Positions 28,147 to 36,038 of a stretch of 37,148 bases of DNA are shown here, piece after piece. Location: IMG/VR virus record IMGVR_UViG_3300044998_000118, positions 1 to 37,148 of that record. The stretch is one strand, 5' to 3'. Both the position numbers and the translations under genes were made by a program. The notes under the pieces were generated by a model. The model made no database searches and was not told the DNA's origin. It saw only the letters and a program-made list of their open reading frames with translations. The stretch comes from a virus. Position 1 is the stretch's first letter; each line of letters starts with the position of its first letter.

Positions 28147-29321
28147 TAGACCGTCCGGTCGATCTTCAGATTCATCGCATCGACAGCGGTCGGGGTCCAG
28201 GGCGCACTGGTGGCGGGGTCTTCCTCGAAGATGTCGAACCAATAGGTAAAAGCGGGCGTGATCGGACGATCCGCGCCAGCCTGTTCATCGGTCCCACTAA
28301 CCACCGACACTTGGATATTGCCGTCACCGCCGTCGATTTTACGCGACCTGTGAATGGACATAACTCCCCGGACACTGGTGATGTCAGGAGGCAGATTTGT
28401 CAGGCTGCAAACATAGGCATCGGGCGGGGTATTGTCGGCGGAGATGTATTGCGTGGCGTCCAACGGCGGGTTGTTGTCCAGCAGATTCCACCCGGTTGAA
28501 CCCGTCGAAGGCGCCCAGTTAAGAGCAACATCGCCGTCAGGAACAAGTTTGACAATAGACACAGACCCAAGAAAATTATTGTTGTAGGTGCCGGTGGTGT
28601 CCCAAATAATAAAATCCTTGATGTGCCAGACCGGAGGGCCTAGCCCGCCTGTGCCCCGGCGGAAATTATGAAACGCAATAGCTGCACAAGGAGCGTTGCT
28701 AGCAGACGTATTGATATTGCTAGCGTTTATAACCGTAACTCCATCAACCCTGATTTCAATTGCGCCGTTTATGCTATCAAATGTAGCCTTGATTTCAACG
28801 TGCTGCCACGCATTAGTGACAATTACAGGACCGACTGTTTCTGCGATAATAGTCGCGCGATTAACGTTTGAACTGGCGCCACTTGACTCAGTAATCGTCC
28901 CCCTCCAACATTGAATTCGTCCGGTAGGAGTAACTTCAACATTGAAAATAATATTGTTGTTGTTGTCCTTGAACTGGAAAATTCCACAACATGTGTCTAC
29001 AACGCTTGAAGGGAGCGTATTAAACCACAACCTGACGCCAGCACCAACCGCAGTTTTTGGGGTATTTAGAACTTTCCTAAGTAGATTAGTAAAGGACGTA
29101 GTAGTGCCAGTTCCTACGTTGTTAAGTGTCGTGCCCATCCTAAAAACAATACTACCGGTAGCATTAGGATCAGGATCGGTTACAACGGTGTTGAGTGATC
29201 CGCCTTGGGGGTTAGACCCCGCTTCGTTGGTCGTGCTGGCATACAGCCCGTTCAACATCAGGTTGGTTGCGGTTGCTCCGGTGCCATACAGGGAAAAGTT
29301 TTCCATCCACTCAATAGCCAT
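28146..29321 (-). CDS. Lectin-like structural protein (391 aa)
   Basis: The protein is rich in Asn, Thr, Gly and beta strands. It contains a jelly-roll region (VRLWFNTLPSSVVDTCCGIF, AWQHVEIKATFDSINGAIEIRVDGV, IAFHNFRRGTGG) like concanavalin/LamG carbohydrate-binding domains, and ends in an immunoglobulin-like tail (AFTYWFDIFEEDPATSAPWT). The coding DNA from about 28560 to 29160 is distinctly AT-richer than its surroundings, which suggests transfer. It is likely a virion appendage binding surface glycans. It is flanked directly by the two apparent halves of the hub protein. Confidence 0.72.
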   Translation of the reverse strand: MAIEWMENFSLYGTGATATNLMLNGLYASTTNEAGSNPQGGSLNTVVTDPDPNATGSIVFRMGTTLNNVGTGTTTSFTNLLRKVLNTPKTAVGAGVRLWFNTLPSSVVDTCCGIFQFKDNNNNIIFNVEVTPTGRIQCWRGTITESSGASSNVNRATIIAETVGPVIVTNAWQHVEIKATFDSINGAIEIRVDGVTVINASNINTSASNAPCAAIAFHNFRRGTGGLGPPVWHIKDFIIWDTTGTYNNNFLGSVSIVKLVPDGDVALNWAPSTGSTGWNLLDNNPPLDATQYISADNTPPDAYVCSLTNLPPDITSVRGVMSIHRSRKIDGGDGNIQVSVVSGTDEQAGADRPITPAFTYWFDIFEEDPATSAPWTPTAVDAMNLKIDRTV

Positions 29322-29322
29322 A

Positions 29323-30594
29323 TCAAAGCACCTTTGCCAGTCTGAGAGCGGTTCGGATTCTTTCCTCTACGCTGTTGTCCGAAATGCGCTGCGGCGCACC
29401 ACCCGAAATGGCATACACCACCCCGTCGCTATCCGCAACGATGATGGTGTCCTTGATCTGCGCGTCTGTGCCCTCGACGGTGCCACGATCAAAGACCTGG
29501 CCCTGCACCCGGAGAAACGGAACCTCGAAATCTCCGGTTGGATACCAGACTTCCGTGGTTTTCTCTCCAAGAAGCCAGAATTGATCTCCGACGACCCGAA
29601 CAGCAAACAGGGGATCCGGCGACCTTTCAGCCGTGGCAAAGTTCAAGGGCCGGATGAACGTCTCACCGGGCTCGATCCAGAAGAACCGCCCGTTGAAACC
29701 ACTCACATTCGTCGTCTTCGGAACCACAATGACATATCCGGCAACGAAAGCCACGCTGACAGGCGCCAGATCGTCGGGCATATCCACGGTCGTCAGATAG
29801 GGCGACCCGCCTCCCGTAAGCGTAGCCGCGCCCCAGGAGATGTTTGCGCCCGTCTCCGTTGTCGTGATACCGTTTCCGGGAGCGCCGACATCTCGCGCCT
29901 GCACCCGAAGCGTGAGGGCTGTTGAAGACCGGCCGAGAACAGTCGGGTGCTCCACCAGCAACGTGGAATACTGCGTGCCAGCGTCCCCATCGTTGTTTAT
30001 GGCCGCTCGCATATTGTCGAGAGACACAACATTCGAGCCGCCAAGCTGCACCAGCCACGGATTGGCTGAAGTGCCAGCAGGCGTTCCGGCGTTTACACTG
30101 GCGTTGGTCCACTGATAATACACGCCGCCGATCTCGATGACATCGTTGTTCTGGATCGCCCCCGCAGCCGACAGAACTCCAAGCGCGTATCCGTTCTCCG
30201 TGTAAAGCCAAAGCGTCGTGCCATCGGCAACGTAGCAGAACTCGGGCGTTCCTGGGCCAAGAGCCGAAGTGATGGCGATACTCGGAAAGCCATCCGGGTT
30301 CCCCGCAATGCCGGAACCAATGAAGGTAACGATGTTCGTCGGGTCCAGCCGGTATAACTCCTGCCCCGAGACGATAAACAGCGCGCCGCCAAAGCTACCT
30401 GGCTCGCTGAACAGCGCACGAATCGGGCCTTCTCCGACACTGACAAACCGTTGGTTGGAAGGCCGCGACAGGATCGCGGTCCCCTCCTTCAAGTTCGTCG
30501 GGTTGGCTTCCAGATAGCGGTTGCGGAGCGGAATGAAGGGCTCACCCGCTACACTACGCCGCCAGTCGGTGTTCCAGAGATTAACAGTTACCAC
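29323..30594 (-). CDS. N-terminal half of gp10-like packaged-DNA stabilisation protein (423 aa)
   Basis: I use the GTG at 30594, which overlaps the stop of the adaptor gene (GTGGTAA); the frame is open to 30693 but that part shadows the adaptor. Blades of a beta-propeller are visible: PIRALFSEPGSFGGALFIVS, PEFCYVADGTTLWLYTENG, VAFVAGYVIVVPKTTN, FWLLGEKTTEVWYPTGDFE, ADSDGVVYAISGGAPQRISD. This is the P22 gp10 family that plugs the portal after packaging. The protein ends VEERIRTALRLAKVL, where relatives continue with another propeller part, here found at 27241-28146. Confidence 0.75.
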   Translation of the reverse strand: MVTVNLWNTDWRRSVAGEPFIPLRNRYLEANPTNLKEGTAILSRPSNQRFVSVGEGPIRALFSEPGSFGGALFIVSGQELYRLDPTNIVTFIGSGIAGNPDGFPSIAITSALGPGTPEFCYVADGTTLWLYTENGYALGVLSAAGAIQNNDVIEIGGVYYQWTNASVNAGTPAGTSANPWLVQLGGSNVVSLDNMRAAINNDGDAGTQYSTLLVEHPTVLGRSSTALTLRVQARDVGAPGNGITTTETGANISWGAATLTGGGSPYLTTVDMPDDLAPVSVAFVAGYVIVVPKTTNVSGFNGRFFWIEPGETFIRPLNFATAERSPDPLFAVRVVGDQFWLLGEKTTEVWYPTGDFEVPFLRVQGQVFDRGTVEGTDAQIKDTIIVADSDGVVYAISGGAPQRISDNSVEERIRTALRLAKVL

Positions 30595-31376
30595 GGGTTG
30601 CCGCCATACCACTGGTTGTAGCTTTGGTGGGTATCGGGCACGTTCTGGCCGCCGTAGCTGGTCGATGCCCGCTGCGTGTATCGTTGCTTGCACCGCGGCA
30701 GAAGCCGGTTGTAGATGAACATGGTCCCGGCAGTCGGATCGATCTCGTCAAGGCCGGTCAGACGAATTGCGGTGCCGGCCACGAGCAGATCGTCAAACTC
30801 GGGCGGCAGCGGCAACGGGTCGGTAAGGGTCAACGGCTGGATCGGACGCCAATCGGCCAAATCCGACCGATAGAACAGAGTCAACGGGTCAAATCCAGGC
30901 AACAGCACCATCGTCGATGCGCCGTCCACCAGGCGGCCATTGCCGTCTATCGTCAGATTGGCAGGCGAAGCTACGCTGACAAAGGCCATGCGAGCACCAT
31001 CCGAAGGATTGGACGGAAGATAGACGGTTCCAGCCGAACCTCCACGCCACAGCACCCGAGAGTTCTGCGGCGGCTGGCTCACATAGGCTGTGGACGCTGG
31101 CGTTCTTTCGCCAATCGGAAAGGTCTGGTCGTAGTCTGACTGGTTGGACGGAAAGGGAAGCGCCACCGGATCCGCGTTGAGCGGCGCGGCGATCTGCACA
31201 GTAGGCACAGCCCACTCAGAAAGGTTCTCCCCGATCTCCGCGCCAAACAGGGACATAAGGAAGCCATTGAGCCGCGACAGGCCCTCATCAAGTTCCGCTG
31301 GCGTGAAAGCGGGGCTGTTGACGGTCTTGATCGCTGCCTCTCTGTAGGCGCGCTCTACGGCTTCCTGTGCGAGCAT
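30588..31376 (-). CDS. P22 gp4-like head-to-tail adaptor (262 aa)
   Basis: The N-terminus (MLAQEAVERAYREAAIKTVN, AELDEGLSRLNGFLMSLFGA) has the helical layout of P22 gp4-type adaptors, and the gene lies directly before the gp10-like gene as in P22-like phages. The middle is beta-rich (AGTVYLPSNPSDGARMAFVS, LTIDGNGRLVDGASTMVLLP), an addition relative to the 166-aa P22 protein. The C-terminus ends in Tyr/Asn/Gly-rich YNQWYGGNPW. It should dock under the portal and accept the hub. Confidence 0.75.
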   Translation of the reverse strand: MLAQEAVERAYREAAIKTVNSPAFTPAELDEGLSRLNGFLMSLFGAEIGENLSEWAVPTVQIAAPLNADPVALPFPSNQSDYDQTFPIGERTPASTAYVSQPPQNSRVLWRGGSAGTVYLPSNPSDGARMAFVSVASPANLTIDGNGRLVDGASTMVLLPGFDPLTLFYRSDLADWRPIQPLTLTDPLPLPPEFDDLLVAGTAIRLTGLDEIDPTAGTMFIYNRLLPRCKQRYTQRASTSYGGQNVPDTHQSYNQWYGGNPW

Positions 31377-31582
31377 CAGAACATATCCGTCTCAACGTCG
31401 GGTTCGGCTTCGCTCTCGACGACCTTCTTTGGACGACCCCGAGGCTTGGGCTCTTCGGTTTTCGACTCAACCACCCTGGAAGGGTGATCTTGCCAGCCCT
31501 CGGGAACTTCCTCGGCCGATCTGAAAATAGCCGACCGACCGCCAGGGCCGTAACGGAACGAGGGGAATGTTTGGTTGCCCAT
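31376..31582 (-). CDS. Small protein with AT-hook-like patch (68 aa)
   Basis: The gene lies between coat and adaptor and overlaps the adaptor start by one base (TGATG). The product starts MGNQTFPSFRYGPGGRSAIF and ends in a charged tail with KPRGRPKK, an AT-hook-like core, followed by acidic residues. It could be a capsid decoration or DNA-contact protein; I do not recognise the family. It follows the coat-gene terminator, so it is read only by read-through or from its own promoter. Confidence 0.72.
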   Translation of the reverse strand: MGNQTFPSFRYGPGGRSAIFRSAEEVPEGWQDHPSRVVESKTEEPKPRGRPKKVVESEAEPDVETDMF

Positions 31583-31623
31583 GTAAATGCCTTTCCTTTG
31601 GTGGCATTACGCCCCTTAAACCG

Positions 31624-31658
31624 AAAAAGGAGGGGGAAGGTCAAGAGCCTTCCCCCTC
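31624..31658 (-). terminator. Rho-independent terminator after coat gene
   Basis: On the minus strand, GAGGGGGAAGG (31658-31648) pairs with CCTTCCCCCTC (31640-31630) around a 7-nt loop and is followed by CTTTTT. It lies 6 nt after the coat stop. Partial termination here would make coat and upstream genes more abundant than tail genes. Confidence 0.88.
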
Positions 31659-31664
31659 TCATGG

Positions 31665-33008
31665 TCAGGCGGTGCCAGCAACCAGAGCGCCCATGAACGG
31701 GTCCATGTTCTCAGCGCCGTAGATGCAGTCCCACCGATGGATGTGCTGGCCGGTAGCAATGTCCGACCCGCGCCAGTAGCGAATGGAGATACCCGTTTCG
31801 GGATCCACCGCGTAGCTGGATTCACCCGTGAAAGGCTGATGCAGCCGAGCACTCACCAACTGGATCGCGGAGCGGGTCCACGCACCCCGGATACGGCGGG
31901 TCAGGTTGGCCGCGCCAAGGTGGGTGACAACCGCATTGTCCACCGCAGCAGCGTTGACGGTCGCGAACGCAGTGTTGGCTGCGGTCGAGATACCGTCGTT
32001 GGTGCCTTGGACGATCAGCGGGGGGTTGACGATGAGGTTCATGGCGCCGCCAGCGTCGGCAACGATCGGCGTGTTGAGCGGGGAACCGACCGGAACCGAA
32101 CCCGAAGCAGTCGAGGAGCCACCGAGCACCGTGAACTGCTGAAGGTAGGGAAGCTGGACATTGTTCCGCCAATCCCACGCAAACACGTTTTCGATGGTGA
32201 GGATTTCACCAACCCGAACAGTGGCGCCGGCCGTTTGACCGTCAACCGTAAGGGTCTGGACCATGGTGTCCTTCACATCACGATAGTTGACGCTCAGAGT
32301 GCCGTTGTTGATCAACGTCGTGTTCGCCGCAACACGGGTGCCGTTCGTGACCGCCGGGCATTGCTGCGTGGCGTAGAGGTCAATCTCCGAGAGGATCGGG
32401 ATGCGGATCCTGTTCAGTGCATCCCGGTTCACGTTCTGGATATTGCCGCCGATCAGCGAACCACGGATGTTCTCGCCATCCTCGAACAGAACGGTCGAAA
32501 CCAGGTCCGTGTTCGGAACACCGAGGTTCATCAGTCGGGTGTGAACCCGATTGAAGGCCGCGGGGCTCTGGATGAAATTGTCCGGGTCCGTTGCCGGCGT
32601 CGAACCACCGACGTAGGAGAAGAACTTGGCCACTTGACGCTGAAGATGCGCGTCGATCTGGTGAGCAAGCGTCGAAGCAGCCGACTTCATGACCTCCGAA
32701 CGCATGAGCGCGTTGTAGGACTCGACATACTCGATGTCGCCCACAGCCACGTGGACCTTCGCATACTGGTCCACCGCAATGTCGATGGAACCAGTGACGA
32801 TGTCCTGGGTCGCCAGCGCGGCGCTCTTGGCCGAAGCATCGTTGCGAGCGAACCGCGGAGGACGCTTCACATTGATCTTGAGGCCGTTTTCGTCGGTCAC
32901 CTGGTCCCGGAACGTGCCCTTGACCAGCTTCCCGGTCACGAGTTGGTTCTTGGCCAGAAGGAGCATGACATTCGCATACTCCTGTGCGTTGAGAAACTGG
33001 TTTGCCAC
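31665..33008 (-). CDS. Major capsid protein, P22 coat-like (447 aa)
   Basis: Length and layout match P22 gp5-type coats: N-terminal MANQFLNAQEYANVMLLLAK, early strand region KGTFRDQVTDENGLKINVKR, IAVDQYAKVHVAVGDIEYVE, the helical EVMKSAASTLAHQIDAHLQR, and a central insertion-domain-like segment (residues about 225-345, containing LTVDGQTAGATVRVGEILTI). The final part GISIRYWRGSDIATGQHIHR and DCIYGAENMDPFMGALVAG is characteristic. It lies between scaffold and adaptor, and its mRNA has a strong terminator downstream. Confidence 0.9.
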   Translation of the reverse strand: MANQFLNAQEYANVMLLLAKNQLVTGKLVKGTFRDQVTDENGLKINVKRPPRFARNDASAKSAALATQDIVTGSIDIAVDQYAKVHVAVGDIEYVESYNALMRSEVMKSAASTLAHQIDAHLQRQVAKFFSYVGGSTPATDPDNFIQSPAAFNRVHTRLMNLGVPNTDLVSTVLFEDGENIRGSLIGGNIQNVNRDALNRIRIPILSEIDLYATQQCPAVTNGTRVAANTTLINNGTLSVNYRDVKDTMVQTLTVDGQTAGATVRVGEILTIENVFAWDWRNNVQLPYLQQFTVLGGSSTASGSVPVGSPLNTPIVADAGGAMNLIVNPPLIVQGTNDGISTAANTAFATVNAAAVDNAVVTHLGAANLTRRIRGAWTRSAIQLVSARLHQPFTGESSYAVDPETGISIRYWRGSDIATGQHIHRWDCIYGAENMDPFMGALVAGTA

Positions 33009-33013
33009 GGCAT

Positions 33014-33970
33014 TTACCCCTTACTGTTGGCCATCTTCTCGAAAGCCAGAAAATCTGCGGTTGCCGCCGAAGTGCTGAACTGGCCCGTGGACCCCCTGGC
33101 GGGACTGATGGGGTCCGGTGCGCTCGAAACAATCTTTGGCTTGGGACGGGCTGGCTGAGACATCTCGGCCTCTTTCCGGCCAAACCAGAGAGCCTGCTGC
33201 CGCGGGTTCATGTCAGCGACTCTGGCCGCCTCCACCGGATTTTGAGCGAGATAGTAGAGAATCTCAGCGGCGACCTTTGTTTCCGCTGCGGTCTCGAACA
33301 TCTCCTGGGTCAGAGGGAACTCGCCATTCCTGGCGGCTTCCACAACGACCGTATCGAAATCGGAGAACTTGGCTTGGCCGATTTCCGTGATCTGGGCAGC
33401 CTTTTCGCGGACTTGAGCAAGATGTTGCTCGGCAGCAGCCGCGCGCTGAGCTTCTTCCTGCTTTTGCAGGAGCGCCTGTATTTTCTGCTCCGCGCGGAAA
33501 TCCGCCAGATCAGAGAAATACTGCGGGTCCAGTTCCCCATACCGATAATTTCTCGGATCGGGGCCTTGAACAGTCGGATCTCTATTCCCCTCGGCAACAG
33601 GTGTCAAGGGGTCTTCCTTTGCAGCTTTCGCGGCCGCTAGTTCGGCTTCGATTTGCTGAAGCCGAGTGCGCTGTGCAAGGGCTTCGCGCTCCCAATACCG
33701 ACGATCCGCCGTCAGTTTGTTGATGCGTTCGGCGGTGGTTCGCTTGGACTTGTTGAGTTTTTCGACTTCCTCGCTATCTTCAGCGCCGCTGTCGTCATCT
33801 CTGCCTGCATCATCGCCAGTCTCGCCGGCGTCAGCAGCCACAGGAATCGCGTCTTCGGGCTCATCCCCGGTTTCCTCCTTGGGAGCCTCACGCAACGCAG
33901 CCGGCGTGAAGATCGAAATATCGGTTTCCTGAGTGTCAACCGCGTTTGCGTCGGGGTTCTGTTCGGTCAT
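33014..33970 (-). CDS. Scaffolding protein (318 aa)
   Basis: Starts at the ATG at 33970 with AGAGGACGG upstream, overlapping the portal end by 35 nt. The N-terminus is very acidic (ETGDEPEDAIPVAADAGETG, DDAGRDDDSGAEDSEEVEKL), followed by a long helical coiled coil (EREALAQRTRLQQIEAELAA, ALLQKQEEAQRAAAAEQHLA) and a C-terminal basic stretch (SQPARPKPK) before helical FLAFEKMANSKG. This is the usual composition of P22-type scaffolds, whose C-terminal helix-turn-helix binds coat. The scaffold is expected to leave the procapsid during packaging. Confidence 0.85.
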   Translation of the reverse strand: MTEQNPDANAVDTQETDISIFTPAALREAPKEETGDEPEDAIPVAADAGETGDDAGRDDDSGAEDSEEVEKLNKSKRTTAERINKLTADRRYWEREALAQRTRLQQIEAELAAAKAAKEDPLTPVAEGNRDPTVQGPDPRNYRYGELDPQYFSDLADFRAEQKIQALLQKQEEAQRAAAAEQHLAQVREKAAQITEIGQAKFSDFDTVVVEAARNGEFPLTQEMFETAAETKVAAEILYYLAQNPVEAARVADMNPRQQALWFGRKEAEMSQPARPKPKIVSSAPDPISPARGSTGQFSTSAATADFLAFEKMANSKG

Positions 33971-36038
33971 CGTCACCGTCCTCTTGCAAAGAATTGGCCA
34001 GTTCCATGGCCTTGAAAATCTTGTCCGAGTCTCTGGTTTCCACCTTGGCGTCCACGTCACGAGCCCGAGCATCGGCGTCAGACAAAGCCTTGCGTGCGGT
34101 TGCCCGAAGATTGACAGCGCGGGCCATCCGTTCGGCGACTTCGGCCCGGACAGCCTGAATCTCGGCTTCCTTCAGTTTCATGTCGATCTCCGCAGCCATC
34201 TGCGCCGCCTGGCTTTGCTGCTCCTGCATTTCCTGCATTTCAGGCGGCAATTCATCAGGCGGAACGACGCCAGGCGGCAGATTCAGACGGAAACGACGCG
34301 CAAACTCGGACGCCTGGGGCCAATCCTGGGCTTCCGCGACCAAATCCATCACAAGAACGGCGCTTTCGGGCGCTGCGTTCACGAAAGTCATCATCTGTTC
34401 GGCCGCCAGAGCCCGTTTTGTGACTGTCGCGGGGCCAGTCGTCACCGTCAGACCGTATTTGCCCATGGTGATGTCGCTATCGGGGTCCGTAGGGTCGTTG
34501 ATAACGACCTGAAGGGCCTTGTCCTTCTCCCCGAGGATCGTAACCGTCCGCATCGTGTCGTAAACGGTCGGAATAAGTTCCAGAAGGTTCTTCGCGCACC
34601 GTTCTTCGGCAATCCGAAGCCGGTCGTGGTAGACGAAACTGCCAAGATCGCTGACGGACTGGCGCGCCTGAATGGCTCTTCCAGACACTTCGTTCGATTT
34701 CTGGCCCAAAGACGCCTCGTGGATGTTGGACACATCCCGAATGTCCTGCACGGACATCTGTGTCTCGGTCAGCAACGCCGCGTCGAGCGCTGGCGGATCT
34801 TGCCGCTTGGGCTCCATGCCCTCCGAGTTGTAGATCAGCAACGGATCGTCACTCAGATGGCTGTTCCGCCACTCCTTTTCGTATCCCGCAACGGCTTCCT
34901 TGGTCGCCACCCACTTGTTGCGGGGCGCTGCGACCATCTGTTCGGCCGCGATCGAGCGTTGGTAGTTGTGAAGGCGCTGAGGGTCTTTGAGAAGCCTCAC
35001 CAGGCCCCAACGATGCACCTTGTCGCCCTCCCGCAGTTCCCATCCGGGAACCCGGTAGACCGGAACAGACGACACAGGAAGCGTGTAGGGGCCTTCGAGG
35101 ATGTCTCCGCCCGAGCAAAGATACTTCTGGCAGACGATCCGGGGCACGTCGCGGACCATCGGTGTGCCGTCAGGGCGCCGGACAATCGCTTCGGGGTTCG
35201 GAGAGCCATCCGGCAGGATGGAGATGACCGAAAGACGCTCCTCAAGCATCTCCGGTTCGATCTCGACCGTGCTTCCGCTCTGAAGCAGGGCAATCGTGCG
35301 CCGGCCGTCCTCGATCCGCCGCCAGTAGCTGACCACCTTGATGCAGTCGGATGCATACCAGGTCGTCGTGCCAGTGCCCGTGGTGGCCGCGGAATCCCCG
35401 AATCCAGTGGTCGCCGCCCACGGATAGCGCGCTTTGAAATCGCCGATTGCGATGTCGTCCACCACAAACGCAAAACGGCTGTCTCCCGCGCACGGAAGAA
35501 CGGCCATGGGGTCGAACACAGCCGCAAAGGGGTTGGCAATCGGCTCGATCTTGGCGTCTTGGTAGAACACCTCGTCGTTATTGTATTCCAGGCAAAGCTG
35601 GAACGCCCCGATACCGCAGATGGTCTGGTATTTCATCGCCTCATCGCGGGCAAAATCGGACTGCGAGTTCCTGAATATGGCCTTGATGATCCCCTGACGG
35701 ACTTCCGCGATCTCCCGCGTGCCATCCTGCATGGGGTATACCCGGATTTCAGTCTCGTTCATGAGACGATTCCCGATGATCTGCGCCACGAACGCAGGAA
35801 GGCGGTTGATCGTCAGGCAGGGCTTGCGCGCTCTCTTGCGCTGTTTGAGGACGTTCGAGTCCCACTGTTCGCCGAAAGTGAACCGGATGTCTTCCAGCGC
35901 CGCTATACGATTGTCGTTATCGGCCTCGATCCCCTGGTCGAAGCGTTTACGCATCTCGGAGAGGAACTCCTCGGCGTTTCTGTAGCCTTTGGGGACCGCT
36001 GGCTTGCGGCGTCGGGACGTATCGGTGTCGTAAGCCAT
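33936..36038 (-). CDS. Portal protein, P22 gp1-like (700 aa)
   Basis: The length and motifs match the P22 portal family: EEFLSEMRKRFDQGIEADND, FTFGEQWDSNVLKQRKRARK, CLTINRLPAFVAQIIGNRLM, then the core ANPFAAVFDPMAVLP, DIAIGDFKARYPWA, VPVYRVPGWELREGDKVHRW and GQKSNEVSGRAIQARQSVSD. The C-terminus is a long helical, Gln/Glu/Ala-rich barrel (EMQEMQEQQSQAAQMAAEID onward). Twelve copies form the DNA channel at one capsid vertex. It follows the terminase with no gap. Confidence 0.92.
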   Translation of the reverse strand: MAYDTDTSRRRKPAVPKGYRNAEEFLSEMRKRFDQGIEADNDNRIAALEDIRFTFGEQWDSNVLKQRKRARKPCLTINRLPAFVAQIIGNRLMNETEIRVYPMQDGTREIAEVRQGIIKAIFRNSQSDFARDEAMKYQTICGIGAFQLCLEYNNDEVFYQDAKIEPIANPFAAVFDPMAVLPCAGDSRFAFVVDDIAIGDFKARYPWAATTGFGDSAATTGTGTTTWYASDCIKVVSYWRRIEDGRRTIALLQSGSTVEIEPEMLEERLSVISILPDGSPNPEAIVRRPDGTPMVRDVPRIVCQKYLCSGGDILEGPYTLPVSSVPVYRVPGWELREGDKVHRWGLVRLLKDPQRLHNYQRSIAAEQMVAAPRNKWVATKEAVAGYEKEWRNSHLSDDPLLIYNSEGMEPKRQDPPALDAALLTETQMSVQDIRDVSNIHEASLGQKSNEVSGRAIQARQSVSDLGSFVYHDRLRIAEERCAKNLLELIPTVYDTMRTVTILGEKDKALQVVINDPTDPDSDITMGKYGLTVTTGPATVTKRALAAEQMMTFVNAAPESAVLVMDLVAEAQDWPQASEFARRFRLNLPPGVVPPDELPPEMQEMQEQQSQAAQMAAEIDMKLKEAEIQAVRAEVAERMARAVNLRATARKALSDADARARDVDAKVETRDSDKIFKAMELANSLQEDGDDDRTEPRRKRG

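Noticed and set aside
31737-33158. Open frame of 473 codons on the plus strand opposite the coat gene
   Set aside because: Shadow of the coat coding frame, with many Arg/Val/Asp and no recognisable domain.
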